This document shows positions 29,396 to 38,443 of a stretch of DNA of 64,000 nt, piece after piece. Position 1 is the first letter of the stretch, and the number at the start of each line of letters is the position of its first letter. The translations under genes and the position numbers were made by a program. The stretch lies in contig JBLDXI010000042.1 of assembly GCA_047495785.1 (NCBI GenBank), positions 4,712,001-4,776,000 on the forward strand, read 5' to 3'. The DNA is from Lepidodermella squamata. Taxonomy: Eukaryota > Gastrotricha. The notes under the pieces are model-generated. The model was not told where the DNA came from. It did not search any database and saw nothing but the letters and a program-made list of their open reading frames with translations.

Positions 29396-30423
29396 ATGAC
29401 GGACGTTAAAATTGCGATGCCGCCAGCGAGCTCGCCGAGCTACAGCAAGTTTCGCGAGGCGACTCTAGAAGACGATTTCGCGTACAGCAACAACGTCGCT
29501 CAAGCCCACAAGTCGATTCGCCTCGGCTTCCTGCGCAAGGTCTACGGCATTCTATCCATCCAGCTCGCCCTCACCTGCGCTATAGCCGGCGTCATTCTTA
29601 CCGTCGAAAGCGTTCATACTTACATGAAGGCCAGGTATAAAATACATTTTCGAAAATTTATATTGACTGAATTAATTTTAAATCCAAATTGCAGCCCGGT
29701 GTTTTTGATGTTTTCGATGTTTGGTTCTTTCGGTTCGTTGATCGCCCTGATGATTTTGCGCAATAAAGTTCCGGCCAATTACATTTTATTGGGCACCTTC
29801 GTAAGAGAATTGTTCGTTTTCAACGCTGTGATATGATTTTTTTTTAAATTGCAGACCTTTTTCGAATCGATTATGGTCGGAATTTTCTGTAAGTTTATTC
29901 AATTTTTACTTTGAAGAAATGATTACGAAATATTTATAATTTTTGTCCATTTGGAGAAATTTAAAAATATTTGATTTATTGTTTTTTTCCAGCTTCCCAA
30001 TACGAGAAAACTGAAGTCCTCGAAGCTTTTGTTATCACTGCCTCGGTTACTCTTGCCCTGACGATGTTCACGCTTCAAAGCCGCTACGACTATTCGGCAT
30101 GGGGAGCTGGGTAATTTTCACTCAATTTTTCTAGATAATATTTTCTATTTTTTCCTGAATTTATTCGCAGACTTTTCGCATGTTTGTGGGTGCTGATTAT
30201 CTCCGGAATCTTCCAGATTTTCATCCAGAGTGCAATGATGGACCTGTTGATGTGCGTAGGCGGTGCTGTTCTGTTCAGTCTTTTCATCGTCTTCGACACG
30301 TACATGATCATGCACCGCCATTCGGCCGAGGAGTACATCCTCGCCGTCGTTGATTTGTACCTCGACATTCTCAACCTGTTCATCAACATTCTGCGCATCA
30401 TTGGCAAGTCGAATGAGGGATAG
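29396..30423 (+). CDS. TMBIM4: Lifeguard/TMBIM4 (Golgi anti-apoptotic protein), five exons
   Basis: A multi-pass Golgi/ER membrane protein of the Bax-inhibitor-1 family that limits Ca2+ release and apoptosis. Exons are 29396-29634, 29695-29800, 29855-29888, 29993-30110 and 30171-30423. Phases agree and the total is 750 nt, 249 residues (human about 238). Family landmarks: IRLGFLRKVYGILSIQLALT before the first helix, LTMFTLQSRYDYSAWGAGLF, VFDTYMIMHR and the conserved C-terminal EEYILAVVDLYLDILNLF with the Asp residues of the Ca2+/pH sensor. Seven hydrophobic segments can be counted. Introns are 52-104 bp. AATAAA-type signals follow near 30527. A splice acceptor lies 20 bp before the ATG. Confidence 0.93.
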
Positions 30424-30880
30424 ACCTAGAAAATCGAGTCGTTTTCTAGGAAAAATGGACGTTTCTTTCTTATTCCTACGAAAAAATTATCCAAGAAAAA
30501 TCTGGCGCTCGGTGTGATAATATAATTAATAAAAATCATACTATTTTATAACAACCCATGGCGCTGTTATTATTGCTGTTTTTGTTGTCGAGAAGTCGAT
30601 TGATTCTCGGATAAAAATGTGTGTAAATTATTATTATTCATTATTAATTTTTCTTGTGGTCGAAGTAACAATAAAAGTCGTTCAGCACGAAGAAAACGGG
30701 TGTTTTTTGCCTCCTGAAGGTCAATTATTTTGCGGAGAGCGTGAATAAAAGATAACTCAGGTGTGAATGCGCAAATTAGCGCCGACTTTTGCTCCATTTG
30801 ATCGCAATTTTTATGTGCATACCTGACAATTTTCACACGAGTCGAGTGGCATTATTCGTTTCTGCTTGGTATAATGATAG
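30424..30880. other. TMBIM4 3' UTR and spacer
   Basis: Contains AATAAAAATC near 30528 and further AATAAAAG near 30670, likely polyadenylation signals. No gene is seen. Confidence 0.4.
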
Positions 30881-31106
30881 ACAAACCGCGTGGTCATAGT
30901 GGATATGCGAGTTTACGAGGAAATACGAGGTAGCGCAGCTGCCACATGTGTTGCAAAGCTCGAGACCCACGAGGCGTAGCCGAGTTTTAGTCGAGGGCTT
31001 AGCAAAACTGAAACGAGACTCACGAGGCGAAGACGAGAGATTCAAGTTTATGTGGCAGCTGGCTTCCGAGTTTTTTGCTCGTCAACTCGCATAACAGGCG
31101 GTTTGT
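30881..31106. mobile_element. Short element with imperfect terminal inverted repeats
   Basis: The ends ACAAACCGC (30881) and GCGGTTTGT (31106) are complementary. Pairing continues imperfectly inward, including ATGCGAGTT/AACTCGCAT and GCAGCTGCCACAT/ATGTGGCAGC. The centre has repeated (A)CTCACGAGGCG(A/T)AG units. At 226 bp without a reading frame it resembles a MITE or foldback element. No target duplication was recognised. Confidence 0.5.
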
Positions 31107-31446
31107 TGCTCATGTCCTGATTGTTTTCGCGTAGGTAATTGGTCTTTTTACCTACAATTTTGGTCCATATCCCTATTGAATTCAACCGAACTGAATTTGA
31201 AGGTGATACTCATGAATACCTTTCTGCTTTTTGTTGACCGCCTGTAGCCCCTGTCTTAATTTGAGCAATGCCTATATAACAATTCAGAAATTACATCACT
31301 CGCTTTCCACGGCTTTTCCGGTCCATAATTTTGTAAAACATTCTTACCACGTTGCAAGCAGTTTCCTAACTTAACGGAAAATGTAGGGCACTTTCCTAAA
31401 TAGGTAACTTATACTGCAATTCGAGGATGAACTTTGAAGATTTCAG
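31107..31446. other. Spacer upstream of the galactosyltransferase gene
   Basis: No gene is seen. It ends with the acceptor-like GAAGATTTCAG (31436-31446), 21 bp before the ATG. Confidence 0.35.
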
Positions 31447-31467
31447 TAACAAAGCAGCTCTTCTGAA

Positions 31468-32520
31468 ATGAAGTCCGCAGCCAATCGTCGAAATTTGGAA
31501 CGATATTGCTTCAGAGGATGCCTAATCCTAGCAGGTATCGCCTTAACTATTACCCTAGTCAACAACCGAAACCTCGTCTATGACGACCCGATAGAGCTCA
31601 CAATCTCAACAACTCACAAACCAGTTGAAATCACTATTGAGTTTATGAAAAATACCCAGCCCAAAAAGCCAAATAATGATAAGGCCCCGTTAAAACTTCC
31701 GATTCTCATCGCTGTTATTTCGGCTGCTGGTCAGTTTGAAAAACGAGCCGCGATTCGGTCGACCTGGGGCGATCAAAAACTGCTGAAAACGCAATTAGGA
31801 CCTGACGTTCACGGGCCTTATTTTTTCATCGGAAAGCCTGAAAAGTACAACAAAACAACCAGTGATAAATTGAAGCAAGAAAAGGAGGATTTTCGCGACA
31901 TAGTCACTCTGAAAACAATGGACGATTTTCGACTTTTGACGCCGAAAGTCCAAGAGACATTCGAATGGGTCCGTGGCAAAGTACAAACGTTGGCGCGATA
32001 TTTGCCCGAATTTCATATTTTGAAAACTGACGATGACGCCTACATCAACGTTATTGAAATCGTTCGCAGTTTCTACCCGATGCTGTCGAGGAAAGTCGAG
32101 GATAAAACCATTTATTGCCGCATTATTCAAGGCGCGGCTGTTGTTCGTAGTAACACATCAAAACTTTACGTCTCGAAAGAAGTCTATAAACCAAATTTTT
32201 ATCCGACATATTGCTCCGGAATCGCTTACCTATTCCAAGCTAGTCTGATAGAACCGATTTTGAGCCAGGCAGTGAAATGGCGGAATCGACTGCTACCGAA
32301 TGAGGACACGTTTTTTACGGGCACGATTGCGGAATTTTTGGGCTTGAAGCATGTGGATCTTGGCAGGGTCGAGCCGTTCGCGGAGCCGGGGTTGTGGCCA
32401 GCTGAAACTTTGTGCAAATTCGGCTCGCGGACTGGCGATTTCAGGCACGTTGTTCACCGAGTGACCCCGGATGAAATGCGACAAATTCATGCATGTGTCG
32501 CTCAAAATGTGACAAAATAA
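31468..32520 (+). CDS. Beta-1,3-galactosyltransferase family (GT31), type II Golgi enzyme
   Basis: Single exon, 350 residues. A short N-terminal tail and signal anchor (about 14-30, FRGCLILAGIALTITLV) place it in the Golgi. GT31 motifs appear in order: AAIRSTWGD (near 93-100), DFRDIVTLKTMDDFRLLTPK, LKTDDDAYIN (the metal-binding DDD), YPTYCSGIAYLF and the EDV-like NEDTFFTGTIAEFLGL. The family transfers Gal or GlcNAc in beta-1,3 linkage to glycoproteins or glycolipids. The exact acceptor cannot be read from sequence, so no symbol is given. AATAATAAAAGC near 32566 is a likely polyadenylation signal. Part of its 3' end is duplicated at 35338-35482. Confidence 0.88.
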   Translation: MKSAANRRNLERYCFRGCLILAGIALTITLVNNRNLVYDDPIELTISTTHKPVEITIEFMKNTQPKKPNNDKAPLKLPILIAVISAAGQFEKRAAIRSTWGDQKLLKTQLGPDVHGPYFFIGKPEKYNKTTSDKLKQEKEDFRDIVTLKTMDDFRLLTPKVQETFEWVRGKVQTLARYLPEFHILKTDDDAYINVIEIVRSFYPMLSRKVEDKTIYCRIIQGAAVVRSNTSKLYVSKEVYKPNFYPTYCSGIAYLFQASLIEPILSQAVKWRNRLLPNEDTFFTGTIAEFLGLKHVDLGRVEPFAEPGLWPAETLCKFGSRTGDFRHVVHRVTPDEMRQIHACVAQNVTK

Positions 32521-33014
32521 TTTATATTTTTCTAGTCGAAACTTCTTATTTTATTACTTTTAGAAAATAATAAAAGCTATTGTGATATTTGTCAACAAAA
32601 CTATTCAAGGTATACGCCAAATTATAGCAAATTCTGCTGTTTTAAGCGAGGAATGACCAAAAAACATCATTTTTGACCACTTTTACAACGATTATCCGAG
32701 CAATTCCGCTGGATCACTCTCGGCCGCAGGTTACCTGGCCTATACAGAATTTTGCAGGCTTGAGTTGAGGTAAATTTGAGATAAACTCCGAATAAGTTGA
32801 GTTGAAGTAGCCACCTGGAATCACTTGTCACTTGCGTTGATTTGACTCCGTTATAGTGACAAGTCAAAAACTGACCACGCGACCATCAAGAATGCAAAAA
32901 CTGTTCCTGAATCATTTTGGCACACGTAAAAGTACTAGCGTGTTCGATCTATCTATTTAATTTATCTATGATAAACGACAGCAAGATATTGAAAATCGGA
33001 TGCGCGATTAGGAC
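32521..33014. other. Spacer downstream of the galactosyltransferase
   Basis: The 3' UTR and AT-rich spacer. No gene is seen before the TATA box at 33015. Confidence 0.35.
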
Positions 33015-33022
33015 TATATATA
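33015..33022 (+). promoter_or_regulatory. TATA box upstream of a small open frame
   Basis: TATATATA lies 52 bp before the ATG at 33067. The distance suits a short 5' UTR. Confidence 0.35.
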
Positions 33023-33066
33023 GCTTTCTAACTCAATGGCAGCGGATCGCGTGTTCCACGTTTTCT

Positions 33067-33300
33067 ATGGGCGGGTTTATGGCAGCGCGAGTCGATCAAC
33101 AGTCTTTCGTCGGTCAAATGGACGTCGAAAATGTTATCGCCGTTTTCGGCCAAGCGGGCTGTGGCCTCAAGTACTTATGCTTGCATGAACGCCAGAAAAA
33201 TGATGTGCATGTTGTTTGGCCGGCCGGAAACCGAACACTGTCGCTGCAGGAGTGCCGCAATTGCCTGGTCATCCTCAAAAAATGTATAATCTACGTTTAG
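33067..33300 (+). CDS. Possible 77-residue protein of unknown function
   Basis: The ATG at 33067 opens a 77-codon frame with coding-like composition (MGGFMAARVDQQSFVGQMDV, then CLHERQKNDVHVVWPAGNRT). It has several Cys residues (CGLKYLC, ECRNC), no signal peptide and no domain I recognise. A TATA box lies 45 bp upstream. It could be a small gene, a first exon or a relic. Confidence is low. Confidence 0.3.
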   Translation: MGGFMAARVDQQSFVGQMDVENVIAVFGQAGCGLKYLCLHERQKNDVHVVWPAGNRTLSLQECRNCLVILKKCIIYV

Positions 33301-33924
33301 CCTTGTTAGCTTGTTTTAACTAAAACTTGTTGACCTCTTCCACGGTTTCGATGAACTCTGTTTTAAAGACGGTGCTCACCTAGAGCCTCCTGTTATTCTA
33401 CCCATATTTTATAATTCTACATTCGCCAGGATTTTTATTTGTAAACCTAGCTTATAACTTAACCGCCAACCAAGGATTACGGGAGAGCTGCTAAACAACA
33501 ATGGGGCGTTGACCCCTTGGAGGAATGAGGTTGACCCGCCCCACTGCTCCGTTACGTAACACTCACTACACGCACACTCTGCGTATGCGCTCTAGTACTT
33601 TCTAATGGGTTCTATCGGATTAAATAACGAATTCGCGCAAGAAGTGTTACGCTCTGCGCACTATCGTTGGCAGTTCTGGAGCATGTCGATAGAGAACTTC
33701 GACGTTTCGTCAGTGAAGCATACTCTCTCCTCTTTTAATGTCGCATTTATAATTGTTTTGTATTATGATACATATTGATCTTTTATATTGGGGGAAAAGG
33801 AAAAACTGGTCAAAAAAGGGTCGCCAAAACGGGATTTCACCGTAGGTAAGAACTGCTTGAAACTAGTCTGACTGTCTGACCGCTTATCGATGAGGTTTTA
33901 CTCGATTATTTCTATCTTTCTGTC
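33301..33924. other. Spacer upstream of the kinase-like gene
   Basis: No gene is supported. The stretch contains GC-richer patches near 33490-33600 and AT-rich sequence near 33740-33800. Confidence 0.35.
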
Positions 33925-35220
33925 ATGGTTTATAGACTTGTTACTGACATGACGTATATCTTCTGCAAAGATTGTGAAATTGATCAGTCGTTACAAAAGA
34001 ATGACGAATGCGACATTAAACGAGGAGAGAAAGGCTGCTTCACGGACGAAATTCCGTCGAAATGCCGAAGTTGTGGGCATCTTCTCCACCGGCATGCTCC
34101 AGAACTACCAACCGTACCAGGTTAGTCTCTTTGAACTTATTTTTTCGACGAGTAGCTTAACTCAGCTCTGACTCGCAACGAGAAATTCGATGTCTCGAAT
34201 TATAATCTAAATTGTTCGTATTTCATTTCATTATAATAAGACAATTTCATAGAAGAACGTAGGAAATGATAAAACCTTATCTTGAGTGATTCTATAGAAG
34301 TGTTACGTCTTTTTGCAGCTTACTCACCTATAGATCGATTTCGAAAGCTGCTCCCGGCAGAGTATGAACTGGACGACGAAACAGAAAGTGTGATTAAGCA
34401 ATATTTCTCTAGCCGACTACTAACTGATAACAAACCGGATGATGCCGTTCAGATTTTTCTTGACGCTAAATACCATCCACGAAAAATGACGCAACTGTGT
34501 TTTGAGCGAACGCATAACTTGCTCGTTGATGGCAAGTTTGATGTTAGCTCGACAGCTGCGAAAGCGAATTTACTCCTTGCTTTCCATACAAGGACAGCTC
34601 AACCTTTTCTGCTCAAGTTTGGATCTCATGATGCTGTTAAGAACGAGTTTGCAGCTTACGAAAGGTTGCGATTTGAGGACGATGATGCTGCTATTCGGAA
34701 TTTTATTGTTCCCATGGCGCTTCTCACGGTTGAGGATTCTGGGCGAGTTTGGTCTGCTATTCGAATGCCTCTCATGCACAATTCGCTGGAAGTGGTTGCC
34801 CATCTTGCTGAAGATCTCATTTACGAGAAGCTGCGGAATAATACTTTCCCAGCGTTGAAATTCATGCACGCTAATTCTGTCTATCATATGGATGTCAAAC
34901 CTGCCAACATCCTCATCGGACCCGGGCTGAATTGGTTTTTATGTGATCTGGGATCTGCTGTCGTCGGAGAACACAAGAAGTCTAATAGTGCCACACCATG
35001 CTACATTCCAAAGGATTTATTTCAGCGATCTTCCGTTGGATTCGATTATGCGCTATTGGCTGTTACCGGGCTTGTCATGATCGACAGAAGTTTGCAAGTA
35101 AGCGCGAAAACAGTCAACGACCTCCGAGGCATGGTTCGTTGTTCAATCCAGCTCGATAACTTCCGGGTATGGCTCTTGGAATTACTGTCACTTGCTGAAA
35201 CCTTTGACTTGTTTTGTTGA
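33925..35220 (+). CDS. Zinc-ribbon plus protein-kinase-like protein, two exons
   Basis: I do not recognise an ortholog. Exons are 33925-34120 and 34319-35220, joined in phase 1 across a 198-bp intron ending TCTTTTTGCAG, giving 365 residues. Exon 1 encodes a Cys-rich segment (CKDCEID, then C...C, then CRSCGHLL) that could bind zinc. Exon 2 holds a divergent kinase fold. There is a candidate Lys in FLLKFG and Glu in KNEFAAYERL, a catalytic loop HMDVKPANIL with H255 and D257, and DLG (D275) in place of DFG. The glycine-rich loop is not evident and the C-lobe is short. The catalytic residues are present, so activity is possible. Starting from a non-ATG codon at 34282 was rejected because the splice model fits better. 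Confidence 0.65.
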
Positions 35221-35337
35221 TTACGTTAGTTTAGTTAAGTTTGAAAAGTAAAGTTGAAAAAAGAATTATCGAAGTCTCTTGTGAAAGTGTCTCATCTTTA
35301 ACGAGTAAGTTCCGGAACCGTATCTTGACCAGCTGAT

Positions 35338-35482
35338 GACCGGCGATTTCAGGCATATTGTTCACCGAGTTACCTGAAAAGCGACAAATTCATGCATATG
35401 CTGCTCAAACTGTTACACCATATTAATTTATTTTTCTAGTCCAAACTTTATAATTTTATAAAATAATAAAAGCCTTTGTGAC
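35338..35482 (+). pseudogene. Duplicated 3' end of the GT31 galactosyltransferase gene
   Basis: From GGCGATTTCAGGCA to ATAATAAAAGC the sequence follows 32430-32585, covering the last 30 codons, the stop and the 3' UTR of the gene at 31468. Deletions and substitutions disrupt the frame. It implies a past tandem duplication of which only the tail remains. The kinase-like gene lies between the two copies. Confidence 0.75.
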
Positions 35483-35615
35483 AGTTATAGGTCTCTCTGG
35501 CAATTTATTCATCTAAAATTACTGACTGATTCATACTGCGCTTGTAGGTATATTACAGTCCTTATCTTTTAGTGGCATTAGTGCGCGCGCCCTGTGACAT
35601 GTGTATGTGAATCAA

Positions 35616-35638
35616 CCAATCAGCGCGCGTATATAAAA
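35616..35638 (+). promoter_or_regulatory. CCAAT plus TATA core promoter
   Basis: CCAAT (35616-35620) is followed after nine bases by TATATAAAA (35630-35638). This is a strong-looking RNA polymerase II core promoter, facing the broken frames at 35640-36100. Confidence 0.5.
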
Positions 35639-35639
35639 C

Positions 35640-36100
35640 TATGCGAAAGTGTGCATATGCAAATATCGTTACCCGCTGTGAGGGGTGTTATCTCAGAAAG
35701 CAGTCGAGAATTGGAGCAATTTAGAGTACTCTGGTTTCCGCGCAAAACGTACAAATCTTTCGCCTTTTACTAAAGATTTCCGTGCGTGGGAACATTCAAT
35801 GAGCCTTCGGGCGATTTCTTGGGCTTCTCCTCAGAAGGGAAGCGAAATGTCAAACACAATTCATGTTCATGGTAAATCAGCACTAGTCTCTCAAATCTTG
35901 CGCGCCGGAAGGGATGAGAATGGGTCTCATGCAGCATTCTCCAACTGGGCCATGGGCCGTGGGTCGGGGAGCCGCTTGATGTCTTTGATATAACTAACGA
36001 TTTCAAAGATTTGTTCTATTTTCTGGTCGCTCTCGCGGCTCAAACACCGGCTGAAACATCGTTAAAAATGAAAGAGGAACTCTATACTTATTTAAGTTAG
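35640..36100 (+). pseudogene. Frame-shifted coding remnant or unresolved small gene
   Basis: Downstream of the promoter lie two overlapping open stretches: one of about 100 codons ending at 35993, and another reading LDVFDITNDFKDLFYFLVAL just before 36100. The coding signal switches frame. No domain is recognised and no clean intron joins them. It could be a decayed gene whose promoter survives, or a gene with introns I failed to place. Confidence 0.3.
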
Positions 36101-36868
36101 GTGTTGAGAAGCCCTGACGTAGATAACCGCCACGACGAGTTACACATTTCTATCGGATTAGTTTCAGCATCACCCGTCTTTCCTATATTACAAGAATAAG
36201 TCTCTTTTATAATACGACAATATTTCCAGAAAAATGATGAAAAATGCATGATTCCATCTTCTATTTTATTGCAAGTTTTTCGTCAACATCGACAAAGTAT
36301 CATTTTTAAGTAGGTATAATTGGAACAGTTTGAAGCACATTTTGACAATAATAAACATTCAAATTATCACATCAGTAGAAATAATAGTGGACGGTTATAC
36401 AATATTGCAACTAAGCTCTCATGATCTGTCGAAAAATTCGCAGCGCCCCAACACCGTATTTAAGAGCAATTTCATCTTTATATTTTTGCGTGAAAAAACC
36501 TAAGTAAGCATCATTGTCTACAATTTTCTGATAGTCCAGCTAGGTCTTGGAGCCATTCATACAGGCAAGAAACAAGTAACAGGTAAAACGATTTTTAATC
36601 ATGAAATTTCATTGTGGTAAATTGTAACGAATAAGGCAGGATTAGAAATATATCTCATCGAGTGACACAAAAAGATACGACCTGGGTGCTGCATGCAACG
36701 TTGAAATTGCGATAATTTATTACTATAAGATAAACATTTAGCACGACAAAAATCCGAGAAAATCTCAACGACCGGATTTTTATTAATTTTTTTTTTGAAA
36801 AATCAGGTCATTACCAAGCGACATTTTTATACTCACAATAATGTTAATACAATAGAATAACAGGGTGT
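36101..36868. other. AT-rich spacer between the remnant and NECAP
   Basis: Contains the NECAP 3' UTR on the minus strand. No gene, repeat or RNA is recognised. Confidence 0.4.
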
Positions 36869-37964
36869 TCAAAACTCAATCCAACTGTTGTTCGATTGTT
36901 GTTGCGAGGGCGCGGGGGCAGCCTGTTGAGCCGGAACCGGGTTTTTACCGCCGCTAGACCCGAAATCTAGGCCTAACAAGTCGTCGGAAGTGTCTCGCTT
37001 GATTTGCTGCGGCGCGGGCGCTGTTGTAGTCGCCGAAGTTAGACTGTTATTACTGCCGCTGTTCGACATGCTGCCAGACGGCGGCGGCGCGATGCCGGTC
37101 GCCGGTCTCACATGCGCCACCCTGGAGCCGGGCGGCGGGGGCGGAGGTAGCAGGGCGCCGCCTGGCCCGCCCAAGCCACCACCTGTTGATTTCTCCTTCA
37201 CCTTCATCGCGCCCATTTTGATGGTTATCGACTCGCCCTCGCGGAAACCGAGGTCCAGCTTCGGCCCGGCTGGCGCTGCACCGGCGGCGGCGGAATTCTG
37301 AGCCGCAACAGTCGCAACTTTGGCCTCTTCCTCGCGTTTCACGCCCTTGAAGTAGTCTTGCAGGGCGACGTTCATGTCGAAACTGTCGGCTCTATCGCGG
37401 AATCCCATGCCGACAAAGGCGTTTCTAGTGCCTGATTCGTCGGTGATTCGGATGACGAAAAAGCGCGACGAGTCGAGGACGGGTTCGATGGCGGGCGATG
37501 GGAAGGCTTCGATGGGGCACTGCGCATACAACTTGCCGCTTTCTTTGTCTTCGAGCTTCAGAAAGCATTTCGAACCAATTGAGATCACTTTCAACCGCCC
37601 TGTCCAGTCTGGATTGTCCAAATTCCAATCTTGAGCTCTAAAAACGACAAAAGAGAGATATCAAACTCAAGTTCTCGATAAAATATCGTTGGAAAATATG
37701 AAATTTATACAAGGATTTGAAAATGAATTTTTTAATAATTCATCAAATTTCGATTTTACCTTCAAATTCTCTCGCGTCTTTCGATTCAATTTTGAAATTA
37801 TTTTTAAAATATGTCATCATTTTATGAATTTTTCTCTCTACATTTTTGTAAAAATATTTCTATGCAACTCACTTGAAGCCACGAGCTGAAGGCCGGGGCG
37901 GGATTTTGTAGACCAGAACTTCGCTTTTCACGCAAAGCACGCTTTCATAGTGATCCTCGGACAT
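36869..37964 (-). CDS. NECAP: NECAP, adaptin-ear-binding clathrin coat protein, two exons
   Basis: A cytoplasmic adaptor that binds AP-2 and AP-1 and controls clathrin-coat assembly. Exons are 37964-37873 and 37637-36869 (phase 2 junction), 286 residues. The PH-like PHear domain covers about 1-170: MSEDHYESVLCVKSEVLVYK, then DNPDWTGRLKVISIGSKCFL, then SSRFFVIRITDESG and VALQDYFKGVKREEE. The conserved PKLDLGFREGESITIKMG follows. A Pro/Ser/Gly-rich disordered tail ends with WIEF, the WxxF motif that docks to the AP-2 alpha ear. Vertebrates have two paralogs; which one this corresponds to cannot be said. An acceptor-like TTTTTAG lies 22 bp before the ATG. Confidence 0.95.
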
Positions 37965-38443
37965 TATTAATAAAAAATAATAACGCCTAAAAATACAGGA
38001 AAAATTTGTAGTAAAATCAAATGCTATTTCGCTCAATTTTCCATACAGAAGCCATTTTTATTTTCGCCGATTCGCAAATAAATAATTTTAAATATCGCTA
38101 TGATTACAATAATGAAGATGTTATCGCGTTAAATTGATACAAACAGGTGCGTATAATTCACAGATTTTTTCGAACCACATTCACCAATTAGTTTTCCAAT
38201 GCCAGTTTGAATTTGAAAGGCAAGTCGCCGGCAGAGAAATCGGACCAACTTCACTCGAATCAGTGAAAAACATCGAAACGACAAAAGAAAACGAACGAAT
38301 GGAGGCTCAAGAAAAATATCACCAACAAATTACGTAGTAGTAGTAGCAATAATAATATATTCCTTACTATATATCACCATATTTAAATCAAGACAGATAT
38401 ATATATGCGAGTAGAAATAGTTTTTTGTTGTTCGATAAAATAA
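37965..38443. other. Spacer between NECAP and the PI4KA 3' end
   Basis: AT-rich, with (TA)n-like sequence near 38395-38405 and TAGTAGTAGTAG near 38335. A 67-codon open stretch at 38134 has no support. Confidence 0.4.

Noticed and set aside
34282-34318. Kinase-like gene starting at 34282
   Set aside because: That position is TTG, and the codons before 34319 are intronic in a model with a good donor, acceptor and phase.
36990-37301. 103-codon plus-strand Pro/Gly-rich frame
   Set aside because: It is the complement of the NECAP disordered tail and has no independent support.
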